Of a stretch of 64,000 nucleotides of DNA, positions 7,917 through 16,025 are shown in pieces. The stretch is from Acidobacteriaceae bacterium. Its GTDB lineage: Bacteria > Acidobacteriota > Terriglobia > Terriglobales > Acidobacteriaceae. The notes beneath the pieces were generated by a model. The model was not told the origin of the DNA. It searched no databases and saw nothing but the letters and a program-made list of their open reading frames with translations. Numbering within the stretch: position 1 is the first letter of the stretch; each line of letters opens with the position of its first letter. The position numbers and the translations under genes were made by a program. The stretch lies in assembly GCA_025356095.1 (NCBI GenBank), contig JANXUR010000097.1:1-64000 (forward strand), read 5' to 3'.

Positions 7917-9668
7917 ATGCCATCTCATTTCGGCGTGCGTCGGTTTATGGCTGTATCGCTGTGCATCTTGCTCAGCGGATTTTCCGCTCTCGCGCAGCAG
8001 GTTCCAGACTCTGCCAGCACCACAAATGCCGGCAACACAATTGCTAGCGATGCGCCGCTGCCCATTCTTCGGGTCAGCTCGAAGCTGGTGCTGGTAGATG
8101 TGGTGGTTACCGACAAGCAAGGCAAGCCGATGACCGGCTTGAAGGCTGAGGATTTTACCCTGGCCGAAAGTGGCAAGCAGCAGGGGATTGTGGTCTTTCA
8201 GGCGCCGCGCCCACCTTCGGGTGAAGTGCCGCAGACGCTGCCCGCTGGCATCTATTCCAACCGGCCGGAGTTTCGTGCTGGCAATGGAAACCTCTCCGTC
8301 CTGCTGATTGATGCCATCAACACTCCGTTCAAAGATCAAGCGTACGCGCGCCAGCAGATGCTGAAATGGGTCGCCGCTAACTTTCAGCCCGGCAACCGCA
8401 TGGCGGTTTACATGCTCACCGGCAATCTGCGGATGTTGCAGGATTTTACGGGTGACCCTAAAGTGCTGCAGTTGGCCATTGAGCAGTACAAGCCGTCGCA
8501 GTCACTGCTGCTCAATTCGCCGGGCCCGGCGGATCCGACGGGCGCGGCTGCCACGGTTCCGGCACTCGCCCAGGCGCTGGGTTTTGTGGGCACGTTCTAT
8601 GATGCAGCGGCTGGATACAACATGGAGCGCCGCACAGAGATTACGCTCGATGCGTTCAAGTCTATCTCGCGCGTGTTAGGCGGGTTGCCGGGCCGTAAGA
8701 GCGTGATCTGGATGTCGGCAGGCTTGCCGTTCTCGTTGATTCCTGAAAATCGCGAGATCAGCGAGGCGGAACTGGCTGCTACCTTGCCCAGCAACCGTCA
8801 GTATTCGGTCGCCACCAACGGCGGCGGCTCCATTGCAGGCACGGTCCGCCAAGCCAATACCGATGAAATTAAGCAGGCAGCCGCCCAACTGGCAAGCGCG
8901 CAGATTGCGGTTTATCCCGTGGACGTAAGGGGTTTGGTGGCCTTCGGCTCGGCGGAGTCGCGGTCGCTGAATCCGCTGGCCGATTCGACATCCCTTCAAG
9001 GCAGCATTGAGACTATGCGGGAGATCGCCCGCCAGACCGGGGGCCGCGCTTATGTGAACCAGAACGAAGTAGGGCAGGCGATTCCCGAGGCGCTGGCCGA
9101 CAACGATGCGGCCTACACCCTTGGCTACTATCCAGAAAACAAAAAGTGGGACAACCGGTATCGCGAGCTGAAGGTGAAGCTGCCTAAGGGCGATGCTGAG
9201 CTGCGCTACCGCAACGGCTACTATGCCTACGACCCGACTCAGGGCAAGACCAAGAGTGCGGAGAAGAATCCAGACAAGGAACTGGCCGATTCGCTGCATG
9301 ACGACCCGCCAGCTACGTTGGTGGGCTTTACCACGATGGTGCGCCAGCCTTCCGCAGGCAAGGTGACGGTGATGTACCAGGTGGATGGCAAGACGCTCAG
9401 TTGGAATCAGAGCGGTGACAAGCAGCAGTTCAGCGCCACCTTTTTCGCAGCGTTCTTCAGCGCAGACGGCAAAATGGTCGCCTCGGGGCAGTCCAAGGCG
9501 GAAACCGGTTTGGCTCCTGCGGACTATGACACGGTGACGCAGCGGGGTCTGGTCTTCCCGCTGGACTTGGGCAGCGTCAAGCCCGGCAAGTACGTCGCCC
9601 ACATCGGGGTGCGCGATAATAAGACTGGATTTATCGGCACCGTGGAAGCTGCAATCGAGGTGAAATAG
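7917..9668 (+). CDS. VWFA-related domain protein of acidobacterial type, exported
   Basis: This encodes 583 residues with a signal peptide cleaved near FSALAQQ. About residues 50-75 (VSSKLVLVDVVVTDKQGKPMTGLKAEDFTL) match the N-terminal beta module that precedes the VWA fold in the VWFA-related family typical of Acidobacteria. The VWA part covers about residues 120-400. Its metal-site strand reads LLIDAINTP, which replaces the usual DxSxS and suggests metal-independent or altered ligand binding. About residues 445-583 form a second beta domain. An AGGAG site and a promoter precede the ATG. Its role is unknown; extracytoplasmic protein-protein interaction is a reasonable guess. Confidence 0.85.
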   Translation: MPSHFGVRRFMAVSLCILLSGFSALAQQVPDSASTTNAGNTIASDAPLPILRVSSKLVLVDVVVTDKQGKPMTGLKAEDFTLAESGKQQGIVVFQAPRPPSGEVPQTLPAGIYSNRPEFRAGNGNLSVLLIDAINTPFKDQAYARQQMLKWVAANFQPGNRMAVYMLTGNLRMLQDFTGDPKVLQLAIEQYKPSQSLLLNSPGPADPTGAAATVPALAQALGFVGTFYDAAAGYNMERRTEITLDAFKSISRVLGGLPGRKSVIWMSAGLPFSLIPENREISEAELAATLPSNRQYSVATNGGGSIAGTVRQANTDEIKQAAAQLASAQIAVYPVDVRGLVAFGSAESRSLNPLADSTSLQGSIETMREIARQTGGRAYVNQNEVGQAIPEALADNDAAYTLGYYPENKKWDNRYRELKVKLPKGDAELRYRNGYYAYDPTQGKTKSAEKNPDKELADSLHDDPPATLVGFTTMVRQPSAGKVTVMYQVDGKTLSWNQSGDKQQFSATFFAAFFSADGKMVASGQSKAETGLAPADYDTVTQRGLVFPLDLGSVKPGKYVAHIGVRDNKTGFIGTVEAAIEVK

Positions 9669-9726
9669 GGCGGAAAGTTGCGTTCGTGGCCACTGCGTTC
9701 ACCCGGCTCGGCCGGCAGCGCGAGGT

Positions 9727-9755
9727 TTGTCTTTTGTCCACGCGGAGCATATACT
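9727..9755 (+). promoter_or_regulatory. Predicted sigma-70 promoter of the rimP-nusA-infB operon
   Basis: TTGTCT (9727-9732) and TATACT (9750-9755) are separated by exactly 17 bp. Transcription would begin near 9762, placing the rimP leader hairpins (9789-9841) at the start of the mRNA. Confidence 0.6.
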
Positions 9756-9788
9756 CTTGATTGAGAACTGTTGTGTAGTTTCCATGCT

Positions 9789-9841
9789 TTTTGGCGAAGC
9801 ACACCAGTGGGCGCAAGCCCACTTTTCTGTTTGCGCCAAAA
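9789..9841 (+). promoter_or_regulatory. Two-tier structured rimP leader
   Basis: An outer 8-bp stem (TTTTGGCG 9789-9796 with CGCCAAAA 9834-9841) encloses a perfect inner hairpin AGTGGGC-GCAA-GCCCACT (9806-9823), followed by T-rich sequence. GTGGGC/GCCCAC hairpins upstream of rimP are widespread in bacteria, and a rimP leader RNA motif has been described. The fold ends 27 nt before the RimP start at 9869. The role is probably attenuation or autoregulation of the operon; this is inference. Confidence 0.6.
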
Positions 9842-9868
9842 GAGATTCTGGAAACCAGAAGGCGAAGC

Positions 9869-10408
9869 ATGGCGCTGCAAACATCCAGTCCCCTGGAAAA
9901 GGTCACCGAGATCGCGGAACGGGTCGCGATGTCGCTGGGTCTGGAAGTGGTGGAAGTGGAGCTAGTGGGCGGCGGCGGTAAGCATCGCACTCTACGCTTG
10001 TTTATTGACAAGCTCAACCCGGTGGATTTGTTTGATGGCGTGACCCACGAAGATTGTGCCAACGTCAGCCACGACGTCAGCTTGATTCTGGACGTTGAGG
10101 ATGTGGTGCCGGGAGCAAGTTATCTGCTGGAAGTTTCGTCGCCGGGGCTGGACCGCAAGTTGAGCCGGGAAAAAGACTTTCAGCGCTTTCAGGGCTGCTT
10201 GGTAAAGCTTTCCACCCGGCACCCGGTAAACGGGAACCGGCATTTTGAAGGACGGTTGGTTCGCTTTGCCGAGGGCCGCCTGACGTTGGAATGGGCCACC
10301 AAGAAGCGCAAGAAAAATGCCACCGCAGATGCGGGTGAGCCGGGGTCAGGCACACTAGAAGTGGCGCTGGCGGACGTGGAAAAGGCGAACTTGGTTCTCG
10401 AGATTTAG
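9869..10408 (+). CDS. rimP: Ribosome maturation factor RimP
   Basis: RimP helps mature the 30S subunit. The start at 9869 gives 179 residues beginning MALQTSSPLEKV, which aligns with the usual N-terminus; the frame opens upstream to 9791, but that stretch lies in the leader hairpins. Conserved features include LGLEVVEVELV, LRLFIDK, EDCANVSHDVSLILDVEDVVPGASYLLEVSSPGLDRKL and a C-terminal SH3-like domain. A Lys-rich insertion (KKRKKNATADAGEPGSG) lies near the C-terminus. It is first in the operon, with nusA 131 bp downstream. Confidence 0.95.
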   Translation: MALQTSSPLEKVTEIAERVAMSLGLEVVEVELVGGGGKHRTLRLFIDKLNPVDLFDGVTHEDCANVSHDVSLILDVEDVVPGASYLLEVSSPGLDRKLSREKDFQRFQGCLVKLSTRHPVNGNRHFEGRLVRFAEGRLTLEWATKKRKKNATADAGEPGSGTLEVALADVEKANLVLEI

Positions 10409-10430
10409 GGTCAAATTCAGGGTCAAGTGT
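10407..10430 (+). repeat. Two 12-bp repeats beginning at the rimP stop codon
   Basis: agggtcaaattc (10407-10418) and agggtcaagtgt (10419-10430) are adjacent. The first unit begins inside the TAG stop of rimP (10406-10408). Confidence 0.6.
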
Positions 10431-10479
10431 TGGGCCGCTGTTGGCGCAAACACCCGCCGATACAAGATCGGGCAAGGAT

Positions 10480-10527
10480 TCGCAAAAGGTCTCGCAAAAG
10501 GTTTCGCAAAAGGTTTCGCAAAAGGTA
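10480..10527 (+). repeat. Four tandem 12-bp units just upstream of nusA
   Basis: Four copies of tcgcaaaaggt(t/c/a) start at 10480, 10492, 10504 and 10516 and end 12 nt before the nusA ATG. Every unit carries an AAAAGG core that resembles a Shine-Dalgarno. The array is in frame with nusA and would encode repeated S-Q-K-V if translation began upstream. Confidence 0.93.
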
Positions 10528-10539
10528 ACGAAGGATTAC

Positions 10540-12078
10540 ATGGCAAGCGAGCTTTACAACATGATCGAACAGCTGAGCCGCGACAAGGGCATTGACCCGC
10601 AGATCGTGATCAGCGCTTTGGAAGATGCCATTGTGGTGGCTACCCGCAAGCACTACCATTCGCAGGAGAACCTGCGCGCCTTCGTGGATAAGGAAACTGG
10701 CAAGATTCATGCCTTTGCTGCCAAAGAAATCGTAGCCACTCCCGAAGAAGTGACCGACGCCGAGCTGCAGATGACGGTGGAGGAAGCGCGGACTCTGGAT
10801 GCCGATGCCGAAGTGGGCGGGGAAATCCTCATCCCTAAGATGACGGAAGGCGTGCTGGGCCGGATCTCGGCGCAACTAGCCAAGCAGGTCATCTTTCAAA
10901 AGGTCCGCGAGGCCGAACGCGACACGGTTTACAACGAGTACGTGGGTCGCATCGGCGAAATCGTCAATGCATCGGTCAAGCGCATTGAAGGTCCGGAAGT
11001 GATCGTGGATTTGGGTAAGGCCGAAGCCCGTATGCCCCGCAAGGAGCAGTCGCGGTTGGAGTCCTTCGCCATCGGTGAGCGCATTCGGGTGCTGATTTCA
11101 CGCATCGAAAAGGCCTCGCGCGGGCCGCAGGTGGTGGTCTCACGGTCTGCGCCCGAACTGGTGCAGAACCTGTTCCAGACGGAAGTGCCTGAAATTTATG
11201 ACGGCACGGTGCAAGTGCGCGCAATCGCTCGTGAAGCGGGTGAGCGCACCAAGATCGCCGTTCAGTCGCGCGACAAGGATGTGGATGCCGTGGGCGCCTG
11301 CGTCGGCATGAAGGGTATGCGGGTACAGTCCATTATTCGGGAACTGCGTGGCGAAAAAATTGACATCATAGAGTGGCACGAGGACCCGGTGACTTTTGCC
11401 GAAAAGGCATTGCAGCCGGCTAAAGTGGCGCGCGTTTCCATTGTGGACGCGCTAGAGAAGCATCTGGAAGTGATTGTGGATGACACTCAGCTTTCTCTGG
11501 CGATCGGCAAGAAGGGCCAGAACGTCCGGCTCGCGGCCAAACTGCTGGGCTGGAAGATTGACATCAAGAGTGAAGAAGAGAAGCGGCAAGAAGTAGAGCA
11601 GGCGATGTCGGCGGTAATGACGCAAACCGCCACGCCGCTGGAGCAGCTCACTGACCTGGGCGAAGGTGTCATCGAGAAATTGCAGGAAGCTGGCATCACC
11701 ACCATTGAAGGTCTGGCGGATATGACGCCGGAACAGCTTGAGGCAATCGCTGGGATCGGCCCCAAGACGGTGGAAAAGATCAGTGTCGCAGTGAATCACT
11801 ATTTCGCCAGCCTGATCGCTGCCGAAAGTGTGACGGAAGAAGCAAGCCCGGCAGAAGAACTGGCCGAGGCGGCAGACACTAAGGCCGAAGTGCCGGAATC
11901 AGACACCACCGGAGCTGTTGCGGAACCCGAAACTGTTGAGCCGCATGAGGCGGCCTCGGTGGAGTCTGCACCGGCGGTGCACGAGGCGAACGCAGCGGAA
12001 GCAGCGGAAGCTGGGTTGGAGCCAGACGTAGCAGAGCCTGATGCGGTTGAGCCTGATGGCCACGAACATGGCTCGTAG
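10540..12078 (+). CDS. nusA: Transcription termination/antitermination factor NusA
   Basis: NusA binds RNA polymerase and nascent RNA to modulate pausing, termination and antitermination. The start at 10540 gives the canonical N-terminus MASELYNMIEQLSRDKGI; an in-frame TTG at 10441 would only add the repeat-encoded SQKV extension. The order is N-terminal RNAP-binding domain (1-130), S1 domain (about 135-200), two KH domains (about 230-345, with AIGKKGQNVRLAAKLLGWKI near 322), and one helix-hairpin-helix repeat (about 375-425). An acidic, Ala/Glu/Pro-rich tail of about 75 residues follows and is of low complexity. It is the second gene of the operon. Confidence 0.96.
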   Translation: MASELYNMIEQLSRDKGIDPQIVISALEDAIVVATRKHYHSQENLRAFVDKETGKIHAFAAKEIVATPEEVTDAELQMTVEEARTLDADAEVGGEILIPKMTEGVLGRISAQLAKQVIFQKVREAERDTVYNEYVGRIGEIVNASVKRIEGPEVIVDLGKAEARMPRKEQSRLESFAIGERIRVLISRIEKASRGPQVVVSRSAPELVQNLFQTEVPEIYDGTVQVRAIAREAGERTKIAVQSRDKDVDAVGACVGMKGMRVQSIIRELRGEKIDIIEWHEDPVTFAEKALQPAKVARVSIVDALEKHLEVIVDDTQLSLAIGKKGQNVRLAAKLLGWKIDIKSEEEKRQEVEQAMSAVMTQTATPLEQLTDLGEGVIEKLQEAGITTIEGLADMTPEQLEAIAGIGPKTVEKISVAVNHYFASLIAAESVTEEASPAEELAEAADTKAEVPESDTTGAVAEPETVEPHEAASVESAPAVHEANAAEAAEAGLEPDVAEPDAVEPDGHEHGS

Positions 12079-12204
12079 CACTCTGTTGGCAGTAGCAAGT
12101 TTTGCAGGAACACGGCAGCTTGATCGCAGCCGTGGCTGGTCAAAATGGAACCGAGAGGGTGCCATGAACAGCTAAGTGATATTGCAGGGAAAATCAGGGG
12201 GCGG

Positions 12205-15192
12205 ATGCAGCAAAAGATTCGAATTAACGACTTGGCCCGCGAGCTCGAAGTAAAGAGCAAGGCCATTATTGATGCTCTCGACGTGATCGGGATTACCGAG
12301 AAGAAGACGCATTCCAGCTCCCTGGAGAACGACGAGGCCGCCAAGATTCGCGCGCACTTCGGCGTGCCGGGCGGCGGGGATAGCCCGTCTAAGAGCTCGA
12401 AGCCCACCAACCCTGACGAGCTGAAGCCCAAGTTCGATCTATCCCATATTTCCCGTCCGGGCGATGTGCTAAAGGCGATTCTGCAGAAGCAGCAGGCAGC
12501 GGCACCCGGTGCGCCGATGCGCCCGGTGGCGACTCCGCCTTCGGCGCGTTCTGTGGTTGCACCCCCGGTCGCCAAGCCTGCCGCCTCTGCGGCTCCATCT
12601 GCGCCGGTGGCACCCGTGGCACCCGTGACAAAGCCGACCGTCGCGGCGGCTCCTGCACCAGGCCCCAGAACCATTCTGCCCCAGACCGGGCCGCGCCCGG
12701 TGTTCCAGCCGAGAGCGATTCCGCCATCAGCCGTTGTCCGTCCCCCAGCGCCTGTGGTCGTGCCTCCGGTCGCGCCAGCGCCCGTTGCGGCCGCCCCCGT
12801 AACCCCAGTGGTGTCGCCTGAACTCCCCGCCCGACCCGTCAGTGCCATTTTGCCGGATGTGTCTGTCGTGGCTACTTCTGCTACTCCTGCTGCTCCTGCT
12901 GCGCTGGTGGCAGACGTCGTACAGCCAGAGCGCGCTGTGGTGGTACCTGCAGCTGCCGCGCCGTCAACAGTTCCCGGCCGACGATTGATCGTGCCCCAAA
13001 CGGGTCCGCGCCCGGTCTACACGGCTCCGGTGCGTCCCGTGGTCACGCCGCGCCCTGTTCCGGGGAAACCCATCCCGGGCCGCCCGATTTTCGAACGTCC
13101 GCGTCCCGGCGCTGGCGGCGCTCCGGGTGCTCCCGGATCTCCGGGTTCGCGCCCGTTGCGTCCCGGCGAACGCCGTCCCACGCATCCCACTCGTACTCAT
13201 CCCACTGGTCCGCGGCCCGGAGGCCCCGGCGTAGGACTGCCGACCTCTGGCCCGCCGCCTCCGGGAGCCTCGCGGCCCGGTGCCCGTCCCATGCGCGGAC
13301 GGCCCGGCCAGAATCGCTATCCGAAGACCAAAGAAGGGCCGATGAAGGGTTTTATTCCGCCGTCGCGCAACAGTGCGATTACGGAAGCCCAGCCCATCAC
13401 CCGCGCCATCGTGATCTCCGAAGGCGTCAGTGTGAAGGACTTGGCCGAAAAGCTGAGCATCCGCGCCAAGGACTTGATTGCTCGCTTGGTAGCTCGTGGC
13501 GTGTTTGCCACAGTCAACCAGACGCTCGATGCGTCGCTGGCCACAGAAATGGCCAACTTCTTCGGAGCCGATACCTCGGTCATCAGCTTTGAAGAGCAGG
13601 CGGAACACGAGCTGATTGAGGCCGAACTTGCGGGTGAAATCAACCCGACTGAAGCCACTACTCGTCCGCCGGTCGTCACCGTTATGGGCCATGTGGATCA
13701 CGGCAAGACCACACTGCTCGATTCGATCCGCCACGCTACCGTCGCAGAGGCGGAAGCGGGCGGTATTACCCAGCACATCGGTGCTTACAAGGTGAAGATT
13801 GCGGATCCCGAATCTCCGGCCAATGGTCGCGAGATCGTGTTCCTCGATACGCCGGGTCACCAAGCTTTTACCCGAATGCGTGCGCGCGGTGCGAAGGCGA
13901 CCGATATTGTGGTGGTAGTGGTGGCAGCCGACGACGGCGTGATGCCGCAGACGTTGGAAGCGATTGACCACGCCAATGCCGCCGAAGTGCCAATCATCGT
14001 AGCCGTCAACAAGATTGATAAAGAAGGCGCAATGCCCGACCGGGTCAAGAAGCAGCTCGGCGACCGTGGATTGGTGCCAGAAGAATGGGGCGGGAATACA
14101 GTTTTCGTAGATGTCTCTGCGAAAAAGAAAACCAACCTCAACTTGCTGATGGAAATGATCTGTCTGGTAGCGGATTTGAAGAGCCTGAAAGCAGTGGCCA
14201 ACCGTCCGGCCACCGGCGTGGTGCTGGAAGCGAAGCTGGATCGCGGTCGCGGTCCGGTGGCAACCGTGCTGGTGCAGCAAGGCACACTCAAGACCGGTGA
14301 CAACTTCGTGGTGGGTAACGTGTACGGCAAGGTGCGTGCCATGTTTGATGACCGGGGCCACGCTCTCGAAGCCGCACCGCCTTCTACCCCCGTAGAAATT
14401 CTCGGAATGGATAGCCTGCCGCAAGCTGGTGATCAGTTTGTGGTGATGGCGGAGCGCGAAAAGGCTCGCGCGATTGCGGAATATCGTGAGCAGAAATCGC
14501 GCGAAGCGGAACTGGCAAAGTCTTCTCGCGTCACGCTAGAAGGTTTGGCCGAGCAGATCAAGACGGCTGGCATCAAAGACCTGCCCATCATCCTCAAGGG
14601 CGACGTGCAGGGCTCGGTGGAAGTCATCCGCGACCTGTTGCAACGTACTTCAAACGATCAGGTGCGAATCAAAGTGTTGCGTGCCTCGGTGGGTGCGATC
14701 ACCGAATCGGATGTGGTGCTGGCAGCCGCCTCGAATGCGGTGGTCATCGGCTTCAACGTGCGCCCGGAACGCAAGGCCGCAGAACTAGCCGAGCAGGACA
14801 AAGTGGATGTCCGTTTGCATACCATCATTTACGAGTTGCAGGATGAGATTAAGCGCGCCATGATTGGCTTGCTGGATCCGACCATCAAAGAAACCTACTT
14901 GGGCCGCGCGGACGTCAAAGAAACTTTCCGCATCCCGAAGGTGGGCACGGTGGCGGGTTGTCAGGTGGCCGATGGCACCATTCGCCGCGACTCCGAAGTA
15001 CGCTTGGTGCGAGACAACGTCGTCGTATTCACCGGCAAAATTCTTGCCCTCAAGCGCTTCAAGGACGATGCCTCTGAAGTTCGCAGTGGTATGGAGTGCG
15101 GTATCTCCATCCAGAACTACGGCGACATTCGCGCTGGGGACACGATTGAAGCCTTTAGCAGCGAGCGGGTGGCTGGCGAGTTGCGTTCGTAA
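12205..15192 (+). CDS. infB: Translation initiation factor IF-2
   Basis: IF-2 is the GTPase that delivers initiator tRNA to the 30S subunit. I chose ATG 12205 because it follows AGGGGG and yields MQQKIRINDLARELEVKSK, the usual IF2-N start; 995 residues. Domains: IF2-N module (1-55); a long Pro/Ala/Arg/Gly-rich linker (about 75-385) containing two copies of PQTGPRPV; a second IF2-N module (about 405-455); the G domain with GHVDHGKT (near 494), DTPGHQAF and NKID (near 601); then domains II-IV. In many bacteria ylxR (DUF448) sits between nusA and infB; here 126 bp of non-coding sequence takes its place. Confidence 0.97.
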   Translation: MQQKIRINDLARELEVKSKAIIDALDVIGITEKKTHSSSLENDEAAKIRAHFGVPGGGDSPSKSSKPTNPDELKPKFDLSHISRPGDVLKAILQKQQAAAPGAPMRPVATPPSARSVVAPPVAKPAASAAPSAPVAPVAPVTKPTVAAAPAPGPRTILPQTGPRPVFQPRAIPPSAVVRPPAPVVVPPVAPAPVAAAPVTPVVSPELPARPVSAILPDVSVVATSATPAAPAALVADVVQPERAVVVPAAAAPSTVPGRRLIVPQTGPRPVYTAPVRPVVTPRPVPGKPIPGRPIFERPRPGAGGAPGAPGSPGSRPLRPGERRPTHPTRTHPTGPRPGGPGVGLPTSGPPPPGASRPGARPMRGRPGQNRYPKTKEGPMKGFIPPSRNSAITEAQPITRAIVISEGVSVKDLAEKLSIRAKDLIARLVARGVFATVNQTLDASLATEMANFFGADTSVISFEEQAEHELIEAELAGEINPTEATTRPPVVTVMGHVDHGKTTLLDSIRHATVAEAEAGGITQHIGAYKVKIADPESPANGREIVFLDTPGHQAFTRMRARGAKATDIVVVVVAADDGVMPQTLEAIDHANAAEVPIIVAVNKIDKEGAMPDRVKKQLGDRGLVPEEWGGNTVFVDVSAKKKTNLNLLMEMICLVADLKSLKAVANRPATGVVLEAKLDRGRGPVATVLVQQGTLKTGDNFVVGNVYGKVRAMFDDRGHALEAAPPSTPVEILGMDSLPQAGDQFVVMAEREKARAIAEYREQKSREAELAKSSRVTLEGLAEQIKTAGIKDLPIILKGDVQGSVEVIRDLLQRTSNDQVRIKVLRASVGAITESDVVLAAASNAVVIGFNVRPERKAAELAEQDKVDVRLHTIIYELQDEIKRAMIGLLDPTIKETYLGRADVKETFRIPKVGTVAGCQVADGTIRRDSEVRLVRDNVVVFTGKILALKRFKDDASEVRSGMECGISIQNYGDIRAGDTIEAFSSERVAGELRS

Positions 15193-15237
15193 GAACTTTC
15201 CGCGGCGGGACGCAGATGAACTCTGCGGCCCGTCGGT

Positions 15238-15257
15238 TTTCGCCCGGTTTCGCCCGG
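15238..15257 (+). repeat. Two 10-bp repeats between infB and the DUF503 gene
   Basis: tttcgcccgg occurs twice in direct tandem (15238-15247 and 15248-15257), 8 bp before the GTG start at 15266. Confidence 0.5.
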
Positions 15258-15265
15258 CTGCTCCC

Positions 15266-15568
15266 GTGCCCATTGCATACCTGACGCTAGAATTACGGAT
15301 CGAGGGCGCGCATTCCCTGAAGGATAAGCGTCAGGTGGTGCGCAGCGTAAAGGATCACCTGCGCAACGGCTTCAACGTGTCGGTGGCCGAACTAGACCCT
15401 TCGGAAGCGTGGCAGCGGGCGACCCTAGGTGTGGTGGCGATTTCCAGTTCCCGCGACTATCTGGACGGCCTGATGCAGAACGTAGAACATGCTGCCGTCC
15501 GCACCGCCAACAACGGGGGCGCGGAGGTGGTGGACGCGTCCTGGGACTATCTCACAGAGCAAGAGTAG
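15266..15568 (+). CDS. DUF503 family (YlxP-like) protein
   Basis: This encodes 100 residues from a GTG start. The frame is open far upstream, but only this start gives the family N-terminus (PIAYLTLELRIEGAHSLKDKRQVVRSVKDHLRNGFNVSVAELD). SLKDKRQV and NVSVAE are family hallmarks. Members (YlxP in Bacillus) sit between infB and rbfA in many genomes and are linked to ribosome biogenesis, with no established biochemical role. The position between infB and rbfA here fits. Confidence 0.88.
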   Translation: MPIAYLTLELRIEGAHSLKDKRQVVRSVKDHLRNGFNVSVAELDPSEAWQRATLGVVAISSSRDYLDGLMQNVEHAAVRTANNGGAEVVDASWDYLTEQE

Positions 15569-15641
15569 CGGATGTTCAGGTGGCTGACTCAGGAAACTAC
15601 CATTTCTGATATTCTCTTCCGTTTACTCCTTGGTAAAAATT

Positions 15642-16022
15642 ATGCATCCACAGGGACCTACATATCGCCGCGAACGCATGGAAGAAGCGTTGCGCGAGGA
15701 AGTCAGCATCATTCTGGAAGGTGAGCTTGCCGACCCCCGGATTGGCCTGGTCACGGTGACCGAGGTGAAGATGGGTATTGGAGGCAAGGCGGCGCACATC
15801 TTTGTCTCCGTGGTCGGCGACGACGACGAGGCCGAGCAGTGCATGCAAGGCCTAGAAGCCGCCAAGGGCTACATTCGGCGCGAACTGACCGCACGTCTGC
15901 TGCTGCGGCATTGTCCGGAATTGTTATTTCATCTTGATCGCTCCGAGCAATACAACGGTCGCATTGACCAGTTGTTGACCCGGATGGAGAAGCGCAAGCC
16001 CAACAAAACACAGGGGAGTTAG
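15642..16022 (+). CDS. rbfA: 30S ribosome-binding factor RbfA
   Basis: RbfA binds the 30S subunit near the 5' region of 16S rRNA during late maturation and cold adaptation. It has 126 residues from the ATG at 15642; an upstream TTG at 15630 would add four residues. Typical elements are RRERMEEALREEVSIILEGELADPRIGLVTVTEVKM (KH-like fold start), the beta strand AHIFVSV and LRHCPELLFHLDRSEQYNGRIDQLL. The nrnA gene starts 4 nt after its stop, so they are translationally linked. Confidence 0.95.
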   Translation: MHPQGPTYRRERMEEALREEVSIILEGELADPRIGLVTVTEVKMGIGGKAAHIFVSVVGDDDEAEQCMQGLEAAKGYIRRELTARLLLRHCPELLFHLDRSEQYNGRIDQLLTRMEKRKPNKTQGS

Positions 16023-16025
16023 AGT

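Noticed and set aside
8676-9602. 308-codon open frame antisense to the VWFA gene
   Set aside because: The plus-strand gene has a signal peptide, promoter and family match; the antisense frame has none.
10441-10539. N-terminal extension of NusA with SQKV repeats
   Set aside because: The TTG at 10441 lacks a ribosome site, and the canonical NusA start is at 10540. The possibility is kept only as a finding on the repeat.
12964-14424. 486-codon open frame antisense to infB
   Set aside because: It lies entirely across the IF-2 linker and G domain, with His/Arg-rich composition typical of shadow frames.
14864-15265. Long upstream extension of the DUF503 gene
   Set aside because: This frame runs inside infB; the family N-terminus begins exactly at the GTG at 15266.
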